64,000 nt of DNA, taken from Syngnathus acus (taxonomy: Eukaryota; Chordata; Actinopteri; Syngnathiformes; Syngnathidae). Below are positions 1 through 13,030 of this stretch, in pieces. Numbering within the stretch: the first letter of the stretch is position 1; each line of letters starts with the position of its first letter. Location: contig NC_051096.1 of NCBI RefSeq assembly GCF_901709675.1, positions 2,567,001 to 2,631,000 of the forward strand. The letters are read 5' to 3'. A program made the position numbers and the translations under genes. The notes beneath the pieces are model-generated. The model was not told the DNA's origin and made no database searches. It saw only the letters and a list, made by a program, of their open reading frames with translations.

Positions 1-3000
1 TTGGGTTGACTAAAATGTACGTTATTTTTTCAACCAATTAAAGTGACTTTTAAAATATGCCCTAATAATAAATAACAATAAAAAAGACAATCATAGTGGA
101 TGGAGGCCGGTCTACTAAGAATTTAGTAGGATTTTGTATGCATAAGAAAAGCACTGGACTTGTTTTTTGAAATTGACCTCGAAAACGAGTGTAGAAATAA
201 AGGATGTTAACATTTATTGCATTTATGTGGCAACTTTCTTGCAAACGACTATTACTCGCAGTGCGTTCACAACTCGTAATCGCAAAACATGACACACACA
301 CGCGTGTGTGTGCATTCATTGGAAACAACCGAGTGGCATTTTACAGGTGGACGGTTGTAAATTGGAGAAAATGTGCTCACTATGACGGCTCCTAAAACGG
401 CACATTCCATGACAAACGCACAAGGAGCCGCTATGCGATATTATCTCGTCTCTTCTTTAAGACTCTTCCACTTATTTATTATTACACTTACCTTGTGACA
501 AGAATATTCTTTCCCGCCTGACATCGGCGACCAAACTTTCTGCCGAGCAACCCCCATCAGCCACCCCCGAGCTTTCCCAGGCCCGCATCAATATCCACTA
601 ATCGATAGATGACCGTGAACCTGACCGCAGGAGACGCACGGAAAGGATGCGGGACGAGGTAAACATGACAAATACACAAACGAATGCTAATTTCCGCATT
701 AAAACATTTGGAGTTGAAATAGCAAGATGAAATGACGTTTATAAATAAAATAAATAAATGTGTTGTACTTTGATAAATAAATGATAAATCCCCCCCTGCA
801 TGGTTCACCTGCTTGTGAATTCGGTATACAGTACAGTAGAATGGAAAACTTTTGATTTATAATTCAGGTGGAGGGTGTTACAAAAAAATGTGCCGTTACT
901 CATATTTTTGTTTTCAGGTGAAGACTAACGAATTTTCTCAATTTTTCCCCGAAATTTCTCATTTGGCTTGCATTTTTGCTAATAAATTCAAACGAAACAA
1001 CGGCCAATTATTTGTGATGTCCTCAATTAGTGAAAGTTCTTATTTGTGAAGACTATAGATTCCCCTTAATAGTGTCAACTTGTGATTATTGTTCTCATTC
1101 AAAAAGGAAGCGAAGGAGATTGTCAAAAATGTCTTACCGGGGCTGGACCGCGGAGCCAGCGACGACTTGAGTCTCCAGGCGCTGAAGTCGGACGCAGTTC
1201 TCTGAAAGACGAAGGGCACCGGCAGGGGGACAAACATGGTCCTCCGTCGACCTGGGACCCCTTCTTTTGCTCCTTGCTTTTTATTGTGCTCTCCTCTCAG
1301 CTTTAATTCTCCCTCTGATCTTCTGTACGGACAAGAAACAGGAGCAGTTTTTGAGGGGTTTTCTCAAAATCACGTCTTGAACTCTTTTTTTTTTTTGGGG
1401 TTCTTTTGTTGTCTTTGGAGGTGAGCGTTAAAAGCTGGGAGGGGGAGTGCAGGTGAGGCGCTAAGCTCCCGCTGGCGTGCGCATGGACAACATCGCGGCT
1501 CCTCGACGTGTAGCGCTGGGCTCGTGCGCTTCTCCCGACCGGAGGCAAAGTGTCCTATTCTCGGTTTGAATGGATCGCATGGGGGAAACAAAAAAAGTAA
1601 AATTCCGGCCGCCGAGCGGCTGGCGATGGCTGATCAATTGACAAGTAAATCCATGCGGATGCTGCTCTCGGTTCTTTGGTACTCGATGGGATTGGCCTCC
1701 CCCCACCCCCCCTGTAACAACGGTGGTCGCGCTCCGTCGCCGCGCAGCCTGAACGCGCTCTGCTGCTGGCGAGGTGCCTCAGCCAGGATACAAGAGACAA
1801 GAGACACCCACCCCCGCTTTTACACACACACACACACCCAACCCACCCCCACTTTTTCCCTCACTCTCTCCTCCCCCCCACAGCCCCCCCCCCCCCCATC
1901 CCGACACACACACACACACAAGCGCATTGAACAGATTTTGACAAAGGTGAAAGGGCCAAACGTATAGAAGTGTATCAGTCCAAACTCAGAAATTCAAATT
2001 CAAAGTCGGATGGTACAGAAAATAGTTCCTGGTATTTTCGTGAGCCACCTGAGTTTGAATTTGTATTGAACGCAATGAATTTGTATACACTTGATTTTCC
2101 ACTATATTCTTTCCACAGTCCTAACGTTCTAATTCAAAATTCAAATTCAACCTCATCTTGGTTTTTGTCTCGTATTTACCGGTCAATAGCCCTGGCACTT
2201 GTAACACACAGGGACGTAAATGCGCCGATCCAGCCAATTGATCCTCTGAAAACGTCATTACAATGAAGCCAATAATCACATCATCACATCAGCTGGGAGG
2301 GCATCGATCGCCGCTTCCTCACACACACGCACACACACACGTTTGATGTATATTTCAGTATGTGAATCTCTGTTTCGTCCTTGTTATGTTTACATAGGCG
2401 TTACAATTTGGAGTTTGAAAGAAACTTTCCGGAAAAAACTCAAAAGTTACTCAAATTTAGGCATCTGAAATATGAATCAATTACTTGCGCCTCATGCTAA
2501 CGTAGTTTGTAGCCTAGTTAAAAGTATCTTCGTGGTAGGTATACAGAGACACAGACTATATTAGGTGTAGTAAGGCATTGGATTACTACTAGTTACTCCA
2601 AACTTAGTGACACGTTAGCGGCACGTATGCTTTAGAAAGCAGTACTGTCAAGGCACCGAGCGCACTATTTGTAGCAACAAAAGCGAATAGAGACGTTGAC
2701 TGTGTGGAGTGAGTAAGCGCTACAGATCATCATGGGCGCCAATAAAAATTCTTCCAAATACACTAATCAATACGGTAAATATGGCAGTCAATATTCAAGC
2801 GCGCCGTTCTCCTCCTCGCGCACTCCTGAAGGGAAAGGGTGTTAATAAGTTATTGATCCGTTACGGCCCCCGCGGGATCTCTGGCGGCGCTTTACATCGC
2901 AACGGATACGGCAAAAGCACCGCTCAGCTGACTCGGACGCCATCGATATTGGAAGCGGCGCTCTTCGGCGTGACAACGAGCTTCTGCGGATGGGTGAACA

Positions 3001-3700
3001 TTAGTACACAGCAAGCGCATTAAATCATTTTTAACGAATTGTAATGCATTATTTGAAATGATCAATTCACAATGAGGAATTGTTTCATCTAAAAATTGAT
3101 TTAAATATAATGAAATTTATTGTGTACTACTATGCAATAAACAAAATAAAATTTTATTCTTGAAATGTACTCAAATCTTACCAAAATCAATGGAAAAATT
3201 GTTAAGATGTGTGTGTAAAATGTGTCATATTTATATCAAATAACTGGTAAATTAGTACAAAGACAAATTACTTTATGATCAAATTGTATCATTATGATGA
3301 TTATGACAGTTGATTAATTCCCTCTTCTATTTTATATCTTTTACATACACATGTTGCCTATTTTTATATTTCACAATATTGTTACTGCGACTATTTCAAA
3401 TAACCAATCCAATTAAAAACAAAAAAGAATGTACGCATTTTAATGAACAATTTTTAAGCAAAAATGGGCTCAATCCATGCAATAGCTAATCCAAGACTCA
3501 TGATGATGTAAATGTTTGGGGCACCAGATCAAAACGGATCATCTCAAATTCAATCCATGAAAATGGAGCATGCTGATCTTTGTTATGGGCAGGTTTGTTG
3601 CTGGTTTACGTATCCCTAATATTCTGTCCTCCACTGAGCTCCTGTCCTTCACTATGGCATCACAAAGGAGCCCCAACAAGCTAATATCGCACCCCCTTCT
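1..3700. other. Gene-poor intergenic stretch
   Basis: I see no supportable coding exon here. The stretch holds short CA/TG runs (near 295-312, 1822-1837, 1904-1920 and 2318-2340), a poly-T run near 1384-1396, and AT-rich DNA from about 3030 to 3460. Open frames over 1460-1970 come from C-rich and CA-rich low-complexity sequence and lack family similarity or splice context. The reading frame at 2709-3023 is also unrecognised. Confidence 0.5.
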
Positions 3701-3735
3701 CCCCCTCCCAATGGCTCCCTCTCGCCCTCCCTCCC

Positions 3736-3992
3736 CATTGACAGATGACGTCCGCGTGTCCAATGAGCGAGCGAGCGAGCGGACGCAGCGACGGCTCGGC
3801 CCTCTGGAGCCCCCCTCTGCAGATAAAAGGCTTTGAGCGCCGAGGAGCCCCCACATCCCAACTCCTTCCAGACAAAAGCAATTATTTCTTGAAAAATATA
3901 GTGTGTGTTGTGCGTCCATCGCAGCTGGGGAGGCTGTGCGCGTGTGTACGTGTGTCTGAGTATATGTGGGGGTGTTTGGGTTTCAGGGAGAG
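3736..3992 (+). promoter_or_regulatory. Candidate TATA/CCAAT/CRE promoter with first-exon donor
   Basis: In the right order and spacing the plus strand shows a CRE-like TGACGTCC (3746-3753), a CCAAT box (3760-3764) and a TATA-like ATAAAAGG (3823-3830). An inverted CCAAT-type ATTG lies at 3737-3740. A start about 25-30 bases after the TATA element would give a non-coding first exon ending at 3992, where AG|GTGAGC is a strong donor. No downstream coding exon could be linked to it in this window, so the gene is unknown. The motifs are seen directly; promoter function is inferred. Confidence 0.4.
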
Positions 3993-4093
3993 GTGAGCAA
4001 TATGGCGCATGGCCCTCATCAATAGCAATATGTTCTTTTTTTTTCACATTATAAGGCACACCTGATGATCACACGCATATATATGCATATAAA

Positions 4094-4099
4094 AAAAAA

Positions 4100-4180
<81 letters not shown>
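4094..4180. repeat. Compound (AT)n(CA)n microsatellite
   Basis: An A run and about 20 bases of alternating TA are followed by about 65 bases of pure CA. The HTHTHT and VCVCVC open frames across it are repeat translations, not genes. Confidence 0.95.
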
Positions 4181-4182
<2 letters not shown>

Positions 4183-5268
4183 CAGTGTATGTGTCAGAGA
4201 GCTCACTGTTAAATGGCCGTGTCGTGTTGACAAACGAGGTGGTTGAATTAAATTCCCCCCCATCAATAATGTGGTCGGGTTAAAGGGGGAGGCTGTGGGG
4301 GTGGGGGGTGCTGTTTCGCAATCAATACTGACGAACAATTATGTCACAAGCTGTACCGCGAGTGTGCTGGGACGACTAAATGGACCAACACAAGCATGTC
4401 CCCGATATATTCCAAAAAACTGTATGGGGCGCAACCCAGGGACAGTATTACCATGGATACCAGAGGTTTTATGACGGGACAACCCAAATTCTTACCAATA
4501 TGGCTGCTGAGTATCATTTTCTTACGGGTTGTGCCGAGGTCCAAAAACGAGTCAAAATACTGCGCTGGCGATAGTATCGCTGCTTGCTAGCGTGACGTAC
4601 CTAACAAAGTGCTTGTTTTATGCCAACACGCGGGACCTTTTTTCCCCCCTCGTGGATTTACAAGCGGCGTGACGCACCACGCCGACGCCAAAGACGTCGT
4701 AACACGCATGAAGGCCCCGCTCTGGAACTGCCTAAACCGCTTAGCTCGGCACAAACGCAGCCCCAGCACAGCCGTCGGTAATGCCGATGACACGGATGCG
4801 GCTTTGCGAGCTGGCGTAACCTCTGCCGTGCGGATGCGCTTCTATGCCTGCGACTCTGTGATATGACCGACTTCAACAGTGAGAGGATCAAAAGTGCAGG
4901 AAATGGCAAAAAAGAAATAAGCACACCAAAAGAGGAAGTGGAGGGGGTGCACCAAATCTGTGTTTGGCTTCAAAAATGCTCCATTTTTTGTAGCTAGCAA
5001 TTTTCTAGCTAAAAAAAAAAATGGTGTGTGTCTGGTGTCTTGAAGGGTTGGATGGTACCAAATAATTAAGCGAAAATAGTTTTTGAGGGTCTCAGAGAGG
5101 ATGTTCAGACTTGTTCAATGGGGTGTGCTTGTGTGAAATTCTTACAATTGGTATGAAATTTTGATAATTTCCTCAATCAAAAAAAAAACTTCTTCAGGGG
5201 AGTTCAAGGGAGGTAAATGATGTTATTGTAGCTAACAAACAGGTTTTCACAGCACGTTTTATACTTAC

Positions 5269-5378
5269 ACTGGGTATTGACTCCTCGTCTGAATCCTCAT
5301 TATCTTTGTCCTTATCCAAAGTCATCTTTCCTCTTTTTGGTGACATGCTTGCCACCTTATCGAAAAGTGGTTGATACT
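5269..5378 (-). CDS. Isolated exon-like segment, gene not recognised
   Basis: On the minus strand a pyrimidine-rich acceptor (CTTTGCAG) precedes 110 nt of open frame ending at a perfect GTAAGT donor. The frame reads EYQPLFDKVASMSP and then a basic and acidic tail with KDKDNEDSDEES. I do not recognise the family. No partner exons with matching phase were found, although the minus-strand frame upstream (5379-5689) stays open for 60 or more residues. It could be an internal exon of an unannotated minus-strand gene, a fragment of an old element, or chance. Confidence 0.25.
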
Positions 5379-5809
5379 CTGCAAAGCAAGGCACCGCTCT
5401 CGTGTCTTTTGGGCTCAGGTTGACGAATCCACATCCAGTGCCCGACATAGTCTCGGCAGTTGATGTCCACAATGGAGGGATGCACTCTTCGCGTCAACGT
5501 CGATTCCTTCAGCAAAATGTCACTCGGAGCAAGGTGTCGCAAATCATAGGCTGCAAGATAATATAGCACAGAAGCAGTTGAAGCCTGGGAAAAAAATATT
5601 GTAAAACTGCAACCTTGGGGAGTCTCTAATCGACAGAATGCTACTGCCATCCGTGTCACACAAATAACACATTTCTCAGAACAATACATAAAAGTGACTA
5701 ATCCAGAGGAAAATTATAAATACCAGGTATGCGTAAAATCCCTCAAAATATTCCAAGTAAAAACTCAGAAAGGTATAATCACATTCCATTTTTCTGAATG
5801 TCTTATACT

Positions 5810-6055
5810 TAGAAGGGTCGCGGGTGTGCTGGACCCTATCCCAGCTGTTTTAAGACGGTGGGCGGGGAACACCCCGAACTGGTTGTTACGGCACACATAA
5901 ACAACCATTCGCACTTTAATTCACACCTACAGAAAATTTGGAGTGGTCAATCAGCCTTCCAAGCATGTCTTTGGAATGGAGGAGGAAACTGAAGAACCTG
6001 CGGGTACAGAGAACATGAAAACTCCATACAGAAAAGCCAGAGCCAAGATCGATAA
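5810..6055 (+). repeat. Degraded interspersed repeat
   Basis: Phrases such as GGTCGCGGGTGTGCTGGA, CTATCCCAGCTGT, ACAACCATTCGCACT and GAACATGAAAACTCCATACA are, from general knowledge of fish genomes, hallmarks of a very common old interspersed repeat. This copy is diverged and ends next to the minisatellite that begins near 6225. Confidence 0.45.
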
Positions 6056-6224
6056 CAGAATTAATTGCAGCGTCCGTGCATTCGTCCACCGGTGTCGCCA
6101 GGTCGGCTAGTCGGTCAGTTGGTTTCCACCGACCTCTTTGCTTCTTACTTACGTTGCAGCCACATATCCCACCTTTCAGACACATTGGTCCGGTTATCCA
6201 CTGGTGTGTCTTGGAGAAAAATAA

Positions 6225-6830
6225 AAAAAGATATAATCCACAAGCAAAAAAAACAAAACGGCATAATCTACAACCAGGAAAAAAATTCAAAAAGGGTATA
6301 ATCCACAAACAGGGAAAAAAATCAAAAAGGGTATAATCCACAATCAGAAAAAAAAAAGGCACAATCCACAAGCAGGGAAAAAAAAAAAAAAAAAAGTATA
6401 ATCCACAAGCGAAAAAGGGCATAATCCACAAGGAGGAAAAAAAATCAAAAACGGTATAATCCACAAGCGAAAAAAACAAAACAAAAGGCATTATCCACAA
6501 ACAGGAAAAAGAAATCAAAAAAGGTATAATTCACAAGTGAAAAAACTCAAAAAGGCATAATCCAAAAGGAGGGGGGAAAAAAAATCAAAAAAAGGATAAT
6601 CCACAAGCGAAAAAAGGCATAATCCACAAACAGGGAAAAAATAAATAAAAAAATGTATAATCCACAAGCGAAAAATAAACCAAAAAGGCAAAATCCACAA
6701 ACTGGAAACAAATAAAAAAAAGCATAATCCACAAGGAAGGATCAAAATACAATCCACAAACAAAAAAAATATATATATATATAATCCACAGGCAAAATAA
6801 TCAAAAACGGTATAATCCAGAATAAAAAAA
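6225..6830. repeat. A-rich minisatellite, unit about 33-40 bp
   Basis: The block recurs as (G)GTATAATCCACAAGC followed by a variable A-rich tract (AAAAAATCAAAAAG and similar), about 16-17 times in the same orientation. The long minus-strand frames here (WIMPFF and CGLYFFF repeats) are translations of the array. Unit length varies mostly through the A tract. Confidence 0.9.
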
Positions 6831-6840
6831 ATATAATAAT

Positions 6841-9800
6841 TCCTTTTGTGAAAAGAAACTACCCTTACATTCCACACTATTATTTGTGACTTTGAGTATG
6901 TATGGCTTTAAGAGTCGGAGCCTCGCCTGGTAAATGACGTGGTCGTCAGCAAATATTTGTGAAGTAAAAATGATCCCTGCGAAGTGCTGGTGGAAATGTT
7001 ACAAGTGGAAATGTATCAAGTGTGGACAGATACAAATAAATGCTTACTCAAGTGCACACACACACGCGCACAAGGAAGAGACAGTGAACGCGTGCGAGTA
7101 GATTTAGAAGCTGAGATCAATGAGAAATGTAGAAATCAATGAAGTTAGCGGAGGAGAATCAATGGCGCCTAATCGGGATGCCGATGGCCCAAGTAAAAAC
7201 AATTAAGAAGGAAGAAAAATGTTTAACCGCCATGAACTCGAGGGCGCATGCACACACACACAGACACACACACACACACGTGTTTATTTACTGCTCGTCA
7301 ATGCACAAATATATTTGAAGCTTTAATTATGATCTCAAAGGTGGAGCCTGTCAGAGTGAGGATGTTTCAGATTGTGGTTACCACGGTGATAGTCTGGTAT
7401 ACGCCTCATTTGACTCGTCTGTCAATCACCTGCTTTGTCCACTTCCGATTGGTTGTTGTCATATTTATGTGGCGGAGTCCCCCGACACGTATTATTCTAA
7501 GAGTAGTTTTGAAAATAAATCAAGTGTTGCTCATATTATCTAATATTAAACATGTATTTGAATATGAATATGTTCATTTGTCCTATTAGGTGTATAAAGT
7601 CCTTTTTAAACGATATGTTTTGAATATATTTTAGTATTTGTTTAAAAAAATGTTTTACAGTATTCAAATCATGTATCTTTAAATATACATATGTGGTCTC
7701 GTTTACAAAATAATTTTTCAATGTGTAACATGGTCATTAGTTCTCACATTAAAAATTATAAATATATTTATTAAATCATTTATTTGTAAAAATATTTTAA
7801 TTTTCACAATTTTTTTACATTTAGAGATTTTAATATTTAGAGTAGATCATGCAAGAATTTGTTATAAAATACTTTGTCATCATTTATGAGCACAATTTTC
7901 TTTACTATTTGTTTCATACTATTTGCTTTTTCGCTCAAATTTAAAAATATTTTACAATAAAATGTATTAATCATTTATTCTTATCAAAGTTTAAAAATTA
8001 GAAAAATATTTTTTATTTTTTTTTATTTTAAATATTCAAGTGTGTGTGCGTGTACGCATGTGTGTGTGTGTGCGTGTGTGTGTGTGCCGGGTTGTCGTGG
8101 GGCCAATCGATAGCTGACTTGCGACCCCGCTACTGGCGGCGGCGCGGAAATCAATTGGTCGGCCCAATAACTCAGGTCGGCGTGTGGATTAGTGAAGTGT
8201 CCACTAATCAGGGAGTTAGTGAACGTGACACGCCGCCTATTAACCTATCGATACGACACTATTGACGAGGCAGGACACGCCCCCCCCCAAGCAGGAAGTG
8301 TCGGGGAAACCCCGAAAACGATGACATGCAATTACCGGGAATCAGAAATTGTTTCTCTCTCAAAAATGTTTACCTATTGCTATAACATACTGTACAATAA
8401 CGCCAGTGCTCAACAGGACTTCATTCTGCATTCAAAGGGTGTTATGACTTTTTGTGGATTTTCTTTTTGTCAGGATTGAAGACAGAAGAAGCAAAAAATG
8501 ATTTTCTCCTTAAAACAAGTATTTGATGCTGCGAGCCAAAATAAGCAAAGTGATGCAACAACGCGACGTAAGAGGCGGATGAAGGCGGGCCTCCCACACA
8601 CGCAGCCCGGATTAGGAAACATATGCAGCCGAGTAGTAAAGGATTAAGGGGTGAAGGAGAGCGCTAAAGCGGGAGAAGAATGTTATGGGGAGGAGGCCCA
8701 GGGGTGGTGGGTGGGGGTGTTCGGGGGGCTTGGCCGGACGGATTTCCAGCCCCACTTTCATCCTGCCTCCTCCTCTATTTCATCCTCTTCGCACTCACCT
8801 TGGTCTTTGAAGCTTCGCACGGCGGCAGCTGAACGACGGAGGCGTTGGGTCTGGCCTATTTGCTGGACGCTTCTTGAACTGCAATCACAAAAAGATTATT
8901 ATTCACTGGGAAATGAAGAGAAATATACAGGATAAAAATAAATCATAGCTAACTTAACTTGTGGGAGGCGTACTTAGTCAGGACAACTGCATCCTAGATT
9001 TACATTTAAAATATTTGTGTGACCTGACACAGAGGAACTATTTATTTCTTCTCAAGTGAAATTCTTGGACATGAAATATATATACATATATATCCTTGAT
9101 ATATATCTTTATATTTAGTGTTTGACTAATTCATGTAGCCTAAAGCCACTTCATGAATATATTATTAAAATATTGTATTTAATGTGCTCATTCATTTCAT
9201 ACACTCAAATTAAAAGAGTAAATCCATTAAACTACAAAAGACAAACTGCTTTTTCAATTTTGTACATTTTAGGTGACAAAAATGTATCTACTATAACTAC
9301 TTCCCAATGTCTGAAAATTTTTAACACCATTGTCATTATCATTTGTGTAAGGAGAGAGAAAAAATCTATTCAAATCAAATCGTATTTTTTATTATTAAAA
9401 GCCATATCGCTCTGTGTTAAACATACCAGCCCTGTGTTTTAGTATAAATAATTATCCATTAACACTCATTTGATATTTTCTCCTCCATCTGTCCTTTTGC
9501 TCGACCTTTGAGGGTCCATGTGGATGGGGTCAGACGTCTGGGATAGCGCTGACCTTTGCCTTCTACGCAGCTGGACAGCACACTCACTCGTGTGTGTGTA
9601 TGTGTGTGTGTGCGCGTGTGTGTGCGAGGGAGAGGGGGGTTTGTCCGGTCGCTCTGTGGACGACAAGGTCAAGCCGCATGTCGCCTCCATGGCCGTCGAA
9701 GAACAGGCCGCAACACTATTGATCAAGGTGGAAGCAATCGATAGGCGCACTAGCGGCTTCCCGTTTCTTCATTATCTGAGGGTTAATATCTCATTAGCGG

Positions 9801-12740
9801 CTATTATCGCCATGGCGACAGGCGGTCAGCAACACACGCGCGCATGTGACAACTCCCAGCCTGCATCACACGTGCGAGATGTCAGGATTATTGGAAATCA
9901 ATCCGGGAGGAGTTGGTGTTTTCCTGCGCCATCGAGTCAAACAACATGGCACTTCCGGTGATGTCACAGAGAAGATCGCAAGACTGCCGACTAAAATCGG
10001 AGGACAAATGTAAATAGGGATAAAATAGCTTACAGGATCAATTTCTAATTTTAATTTCATGCTTTCATTCATGCACATGAAAGAGCTGTCATGAGAGACA
10101 TGAATGTAAAAGTTTTGAAATTAAATCATTTTATTTTTCTTCTGGCAGATAATGCCTCGGGAAATTTCGTATACATTAAATCTGGTGGCGGTGTCCCTAC
10201 CACAGATTTTTGGACAACAACTATGCTCTGTTAATCTTAACACAATTTTATCTCAGTTTGTTATATTGTAGTTGCCTAACACGACACTATCATGGCACCC
10301 CATGTTTCATGTGTGATTTAAAATGGCCGTCTCGTCCGAGACGACTTTGTCGTGGAAACCACCACGACCACCACCATTATTGCTAAATAAATTACTTTTT
10401 TATCACTAATATTGCTACATAAATTAATTCCCCTTTTTTTTATATAATGGGACGTCGAATACTAATAATAATATCGAATTTTCTATTCATTCACCCTGTC
10501 GTTCAGCTTTGAGCTCTTAGCCTTGCATTTTGATTAATTCATTAGGAAAACCTCAATTAGCGCCTCCCCACCCATTCCGTCACTTTCTTCGTGGTCAGTA
10601 GAAAACCCTGGTCAGATTTAATATATTAGATATTGATTTAAAATACACCAGAATAGAAAATGTTAATGTTAGCTAGTTAACAAGTTACAACGTCATGTAT
10701 TGGTACTAGCTCGTTAGCTACGCTATTGCTACATGGCCATATAAAAAACTAATTCGACCACACTAAAACTCGCGTTAAAGATTTATATAAACTTTCGTCA
10801 AAATTGAGTTTGACTAATATGTTAAAAGATATTCCTTACCTTATTTTTTCGTTTCGGCGGTTTTTTTTTTCTCCTCCCCGATGTGCTATTAACTACAACC
10901 TGACGGTTTGATCGTGTATGAACCAATCACGATGAAGTATTTGTGACTGACGGGTCCATCTTCCAATGAAAGGTTCATATTGAGGCTACGTCATTACACA
11001 GTTCAAGGTTCACATTTTATCTACCTAGCAACATACAGATTAGCTTCTGTAGCCTTTAGTTGGCGCACACCGGTTGTGTTTCACGTTAAAATGGTCACTC
11101 AAAAAAAAAAAACGTTAACACTCACTTGTGAAACAAATAAGAATTATGATGAGCAAAATTTTGCCAACTAACATAAGACGCAAACTACGACTATGGGGAA
11201 ACATTTATTTGAATGTGCATCAGCCTTGCTTGTAATCACAATTAAATGTAACGTTATTTCAGTGATAAAAAGATTCACTGCGGGATGTTTTTCATAATAA
11301 AAGACACAAATGACCTGTACAGACAAATTAAGGCGACTTTTTCTTCTTCTTCTTGGTCTTCCTCTTCTTCTATCAAATAATTGTGGATTGCAAACAACGA
11401 CCAGATGCATAGTAGCGCTACCTACTGTACAGGAGCGTGTAGCGCGCATGTGCCGACTTTTACAATCCACCCATCAACCTTGTGTCGCTCAAATGTTTAA
11501 AAATTGCTTCGCTCACACACCTGATGCTTTCAAGGCTTTTTGACGCCTGTGTGTGTGTGTGTGGGGGGGGGGGGGGGGCAAAATCAATAAAATAAAAGAA
11601 ACTCACCATATCAACCCTTCAGACACTATAATATTGCTGTTTTTATTGTTCTCGTTTGTTAACAGAAACGTCTGCTAATTCACGCAGTTGTTTTAGGGTT
11701 GTTTTTTTTCTACAGTAGGTCACAAATTTAGAGATATGATTTGGATTTTATAACAATAATGTCCAATGGACGCGCAGGAGATCGTGGCAGCGCTCGATCC
11801 TCACAAATTAAAGAAAAAGCACAAAAAGTTCATTATGTTTTTATTTTATTTCTTAAAATACGATACAATGCTCTTAAATGTACACCTGACAGTTATTTTT
11901 GTATTTATTATCATTGTAGTCTATAGGGTTAAAAAAATCTAGAATATGAAAACGTTGTAATTATCATACATAATGCAGGATATTAAAAAGACCAAATTTT
12001 TATTTAGTACTTGCAACAAAGGATTTATATTTAAAATGTTTGCATTTTTTCTGATGAATTTTGATATGCAAAAGTAAGTATTCCAAACAAGCAGTTTGAA
12101 TATGCATGCACGATAAAACAATTCACCAACGAGAAAAAAAACATTTGCTTCAAATGCGCTCAATTATCAGTGTGTAAAATGAATAAAAATGTTTAAAAAA
12201 AATTGGCAGTTATTCTGAACACAGTGTGCGTATAGATTTATTGATTTAGCGCCTTAAATGTATCCAACACGCGCAAGATCAACACGTTCGATGACAATAA
12301 ATCTAACGCTGATAATAAACAACAAGAATAAGCAGGTGAAGTCCGCGTGCAGCGCTTGCATGAAACGTCGCGCGTGCGTGCATGCTCGAGGATCGATAGC
12401 CAGGCGCGTGCGTGTCCTCCACGTCCAGAAAGGCCCATTGAACGGTGAGCCCGTGACGTCACCGCAGCCTCTCAGCCTTTTAATTGATTTGTCATAATGA
12501 AGTCAAGTCTTGTCGGCATCGATTTCTGCGTCGGGCAGCTCATTAAATAACGTCGCCATTCGATAACAATTACACAACGACGCCACTAATAGAGCACGCG
12601 TGGGAATCTAAACGCCGTTTAAACATATGAGCGTGGCATTAAATAATGACACAAAAATATCGAATTGTTTAGACGGTTGAAAAATGACTCCGATACATTT
12701 GCAGCAGTTGAAATCAAATCCACACGCTGACTTTTTTTTT
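6841..12740. other. Gene-poor intergenic stretch
   Basis: No coding exon is supportable. It contains short CA/TG runs (7252-7280, 8041-8088, 9591-9625, 11548-11578 with a poly-G tail), very AT-rich DNA (about 7480-8040 and 9000-9460), and no recognised transposon end. The reading frames are short, unspliced and without known motifs. Confidence 0.5.
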
Positions 12741-12754
12741 TTTTCACCACTGAA

Positions 12755-13030
12755 TGAGAGAATGAGGAGGCCAAATGATGAGAAGATGCAGATGGAAAAA
12801 GATGGAATGAGGAGTGGACCAAAGGATGAGAGGATGCATGCGAGGGAAAAAAGGAAAAGAATGAGGTGACAAGCGAGGTGTGGACAACAGGACGAGAAGA
12901 TGAGTCGATGAGTGGGAGAGCATGAGAGAAGAAGGGAAGAAAAAGGGGAGATGACAGAATGTGAGGATGAGATGAGGCGAAGAGGAGAACAAGAAAACCA
13001 GAGGATGAAGGATGAGAAGACGTGAGGCGC
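12755..13030 (+). repeat. Purine-rich low-complexity tract
   Basis: The plus strand is dominated by GA-rich words (GATGAGAGGATG, GAAGAAGGGAAGAAAAAGGGG and so on) for about 275 bases, with few pyrimidines. The Ser/Pro/His/Leu-rich minus-strand frame across it (12619-13314) is a by-product of this composition. Confidence 0.7.

Noticed and set aside
1461-1967. 147-residue plus-strand frame with Pro/His/Thr-rich tail
   Set aside because: The tail is C-rich and CA-rich low-complexity sequence; no motif or splice signal supports it.
4069-4338. Frames of repeated HT or VC residues across CA/TG tracts (also at 13911-14165, 30652-31051, 47789-48117 and 62680-63121)
   Set aside because: They are direct translations of dinucleotide repeats, occur on both strands, and have no other protein content.
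6225-6830. CRISPR-like regularly spaced repeats
   Set aside because: The spacers are A-rich and similar to each other, units are tandem, and the genome is clearly vertebrate; the same applies to 41441-41935 and 63360-64000.
5916-6877. Long minus-strand frames rich in WIMPFF and ACGLYFFF, resembling a membrane protein
   Set aside because: They are produced by the A-rich minisatellite; the hydrophobic look comes from poly-T codons.
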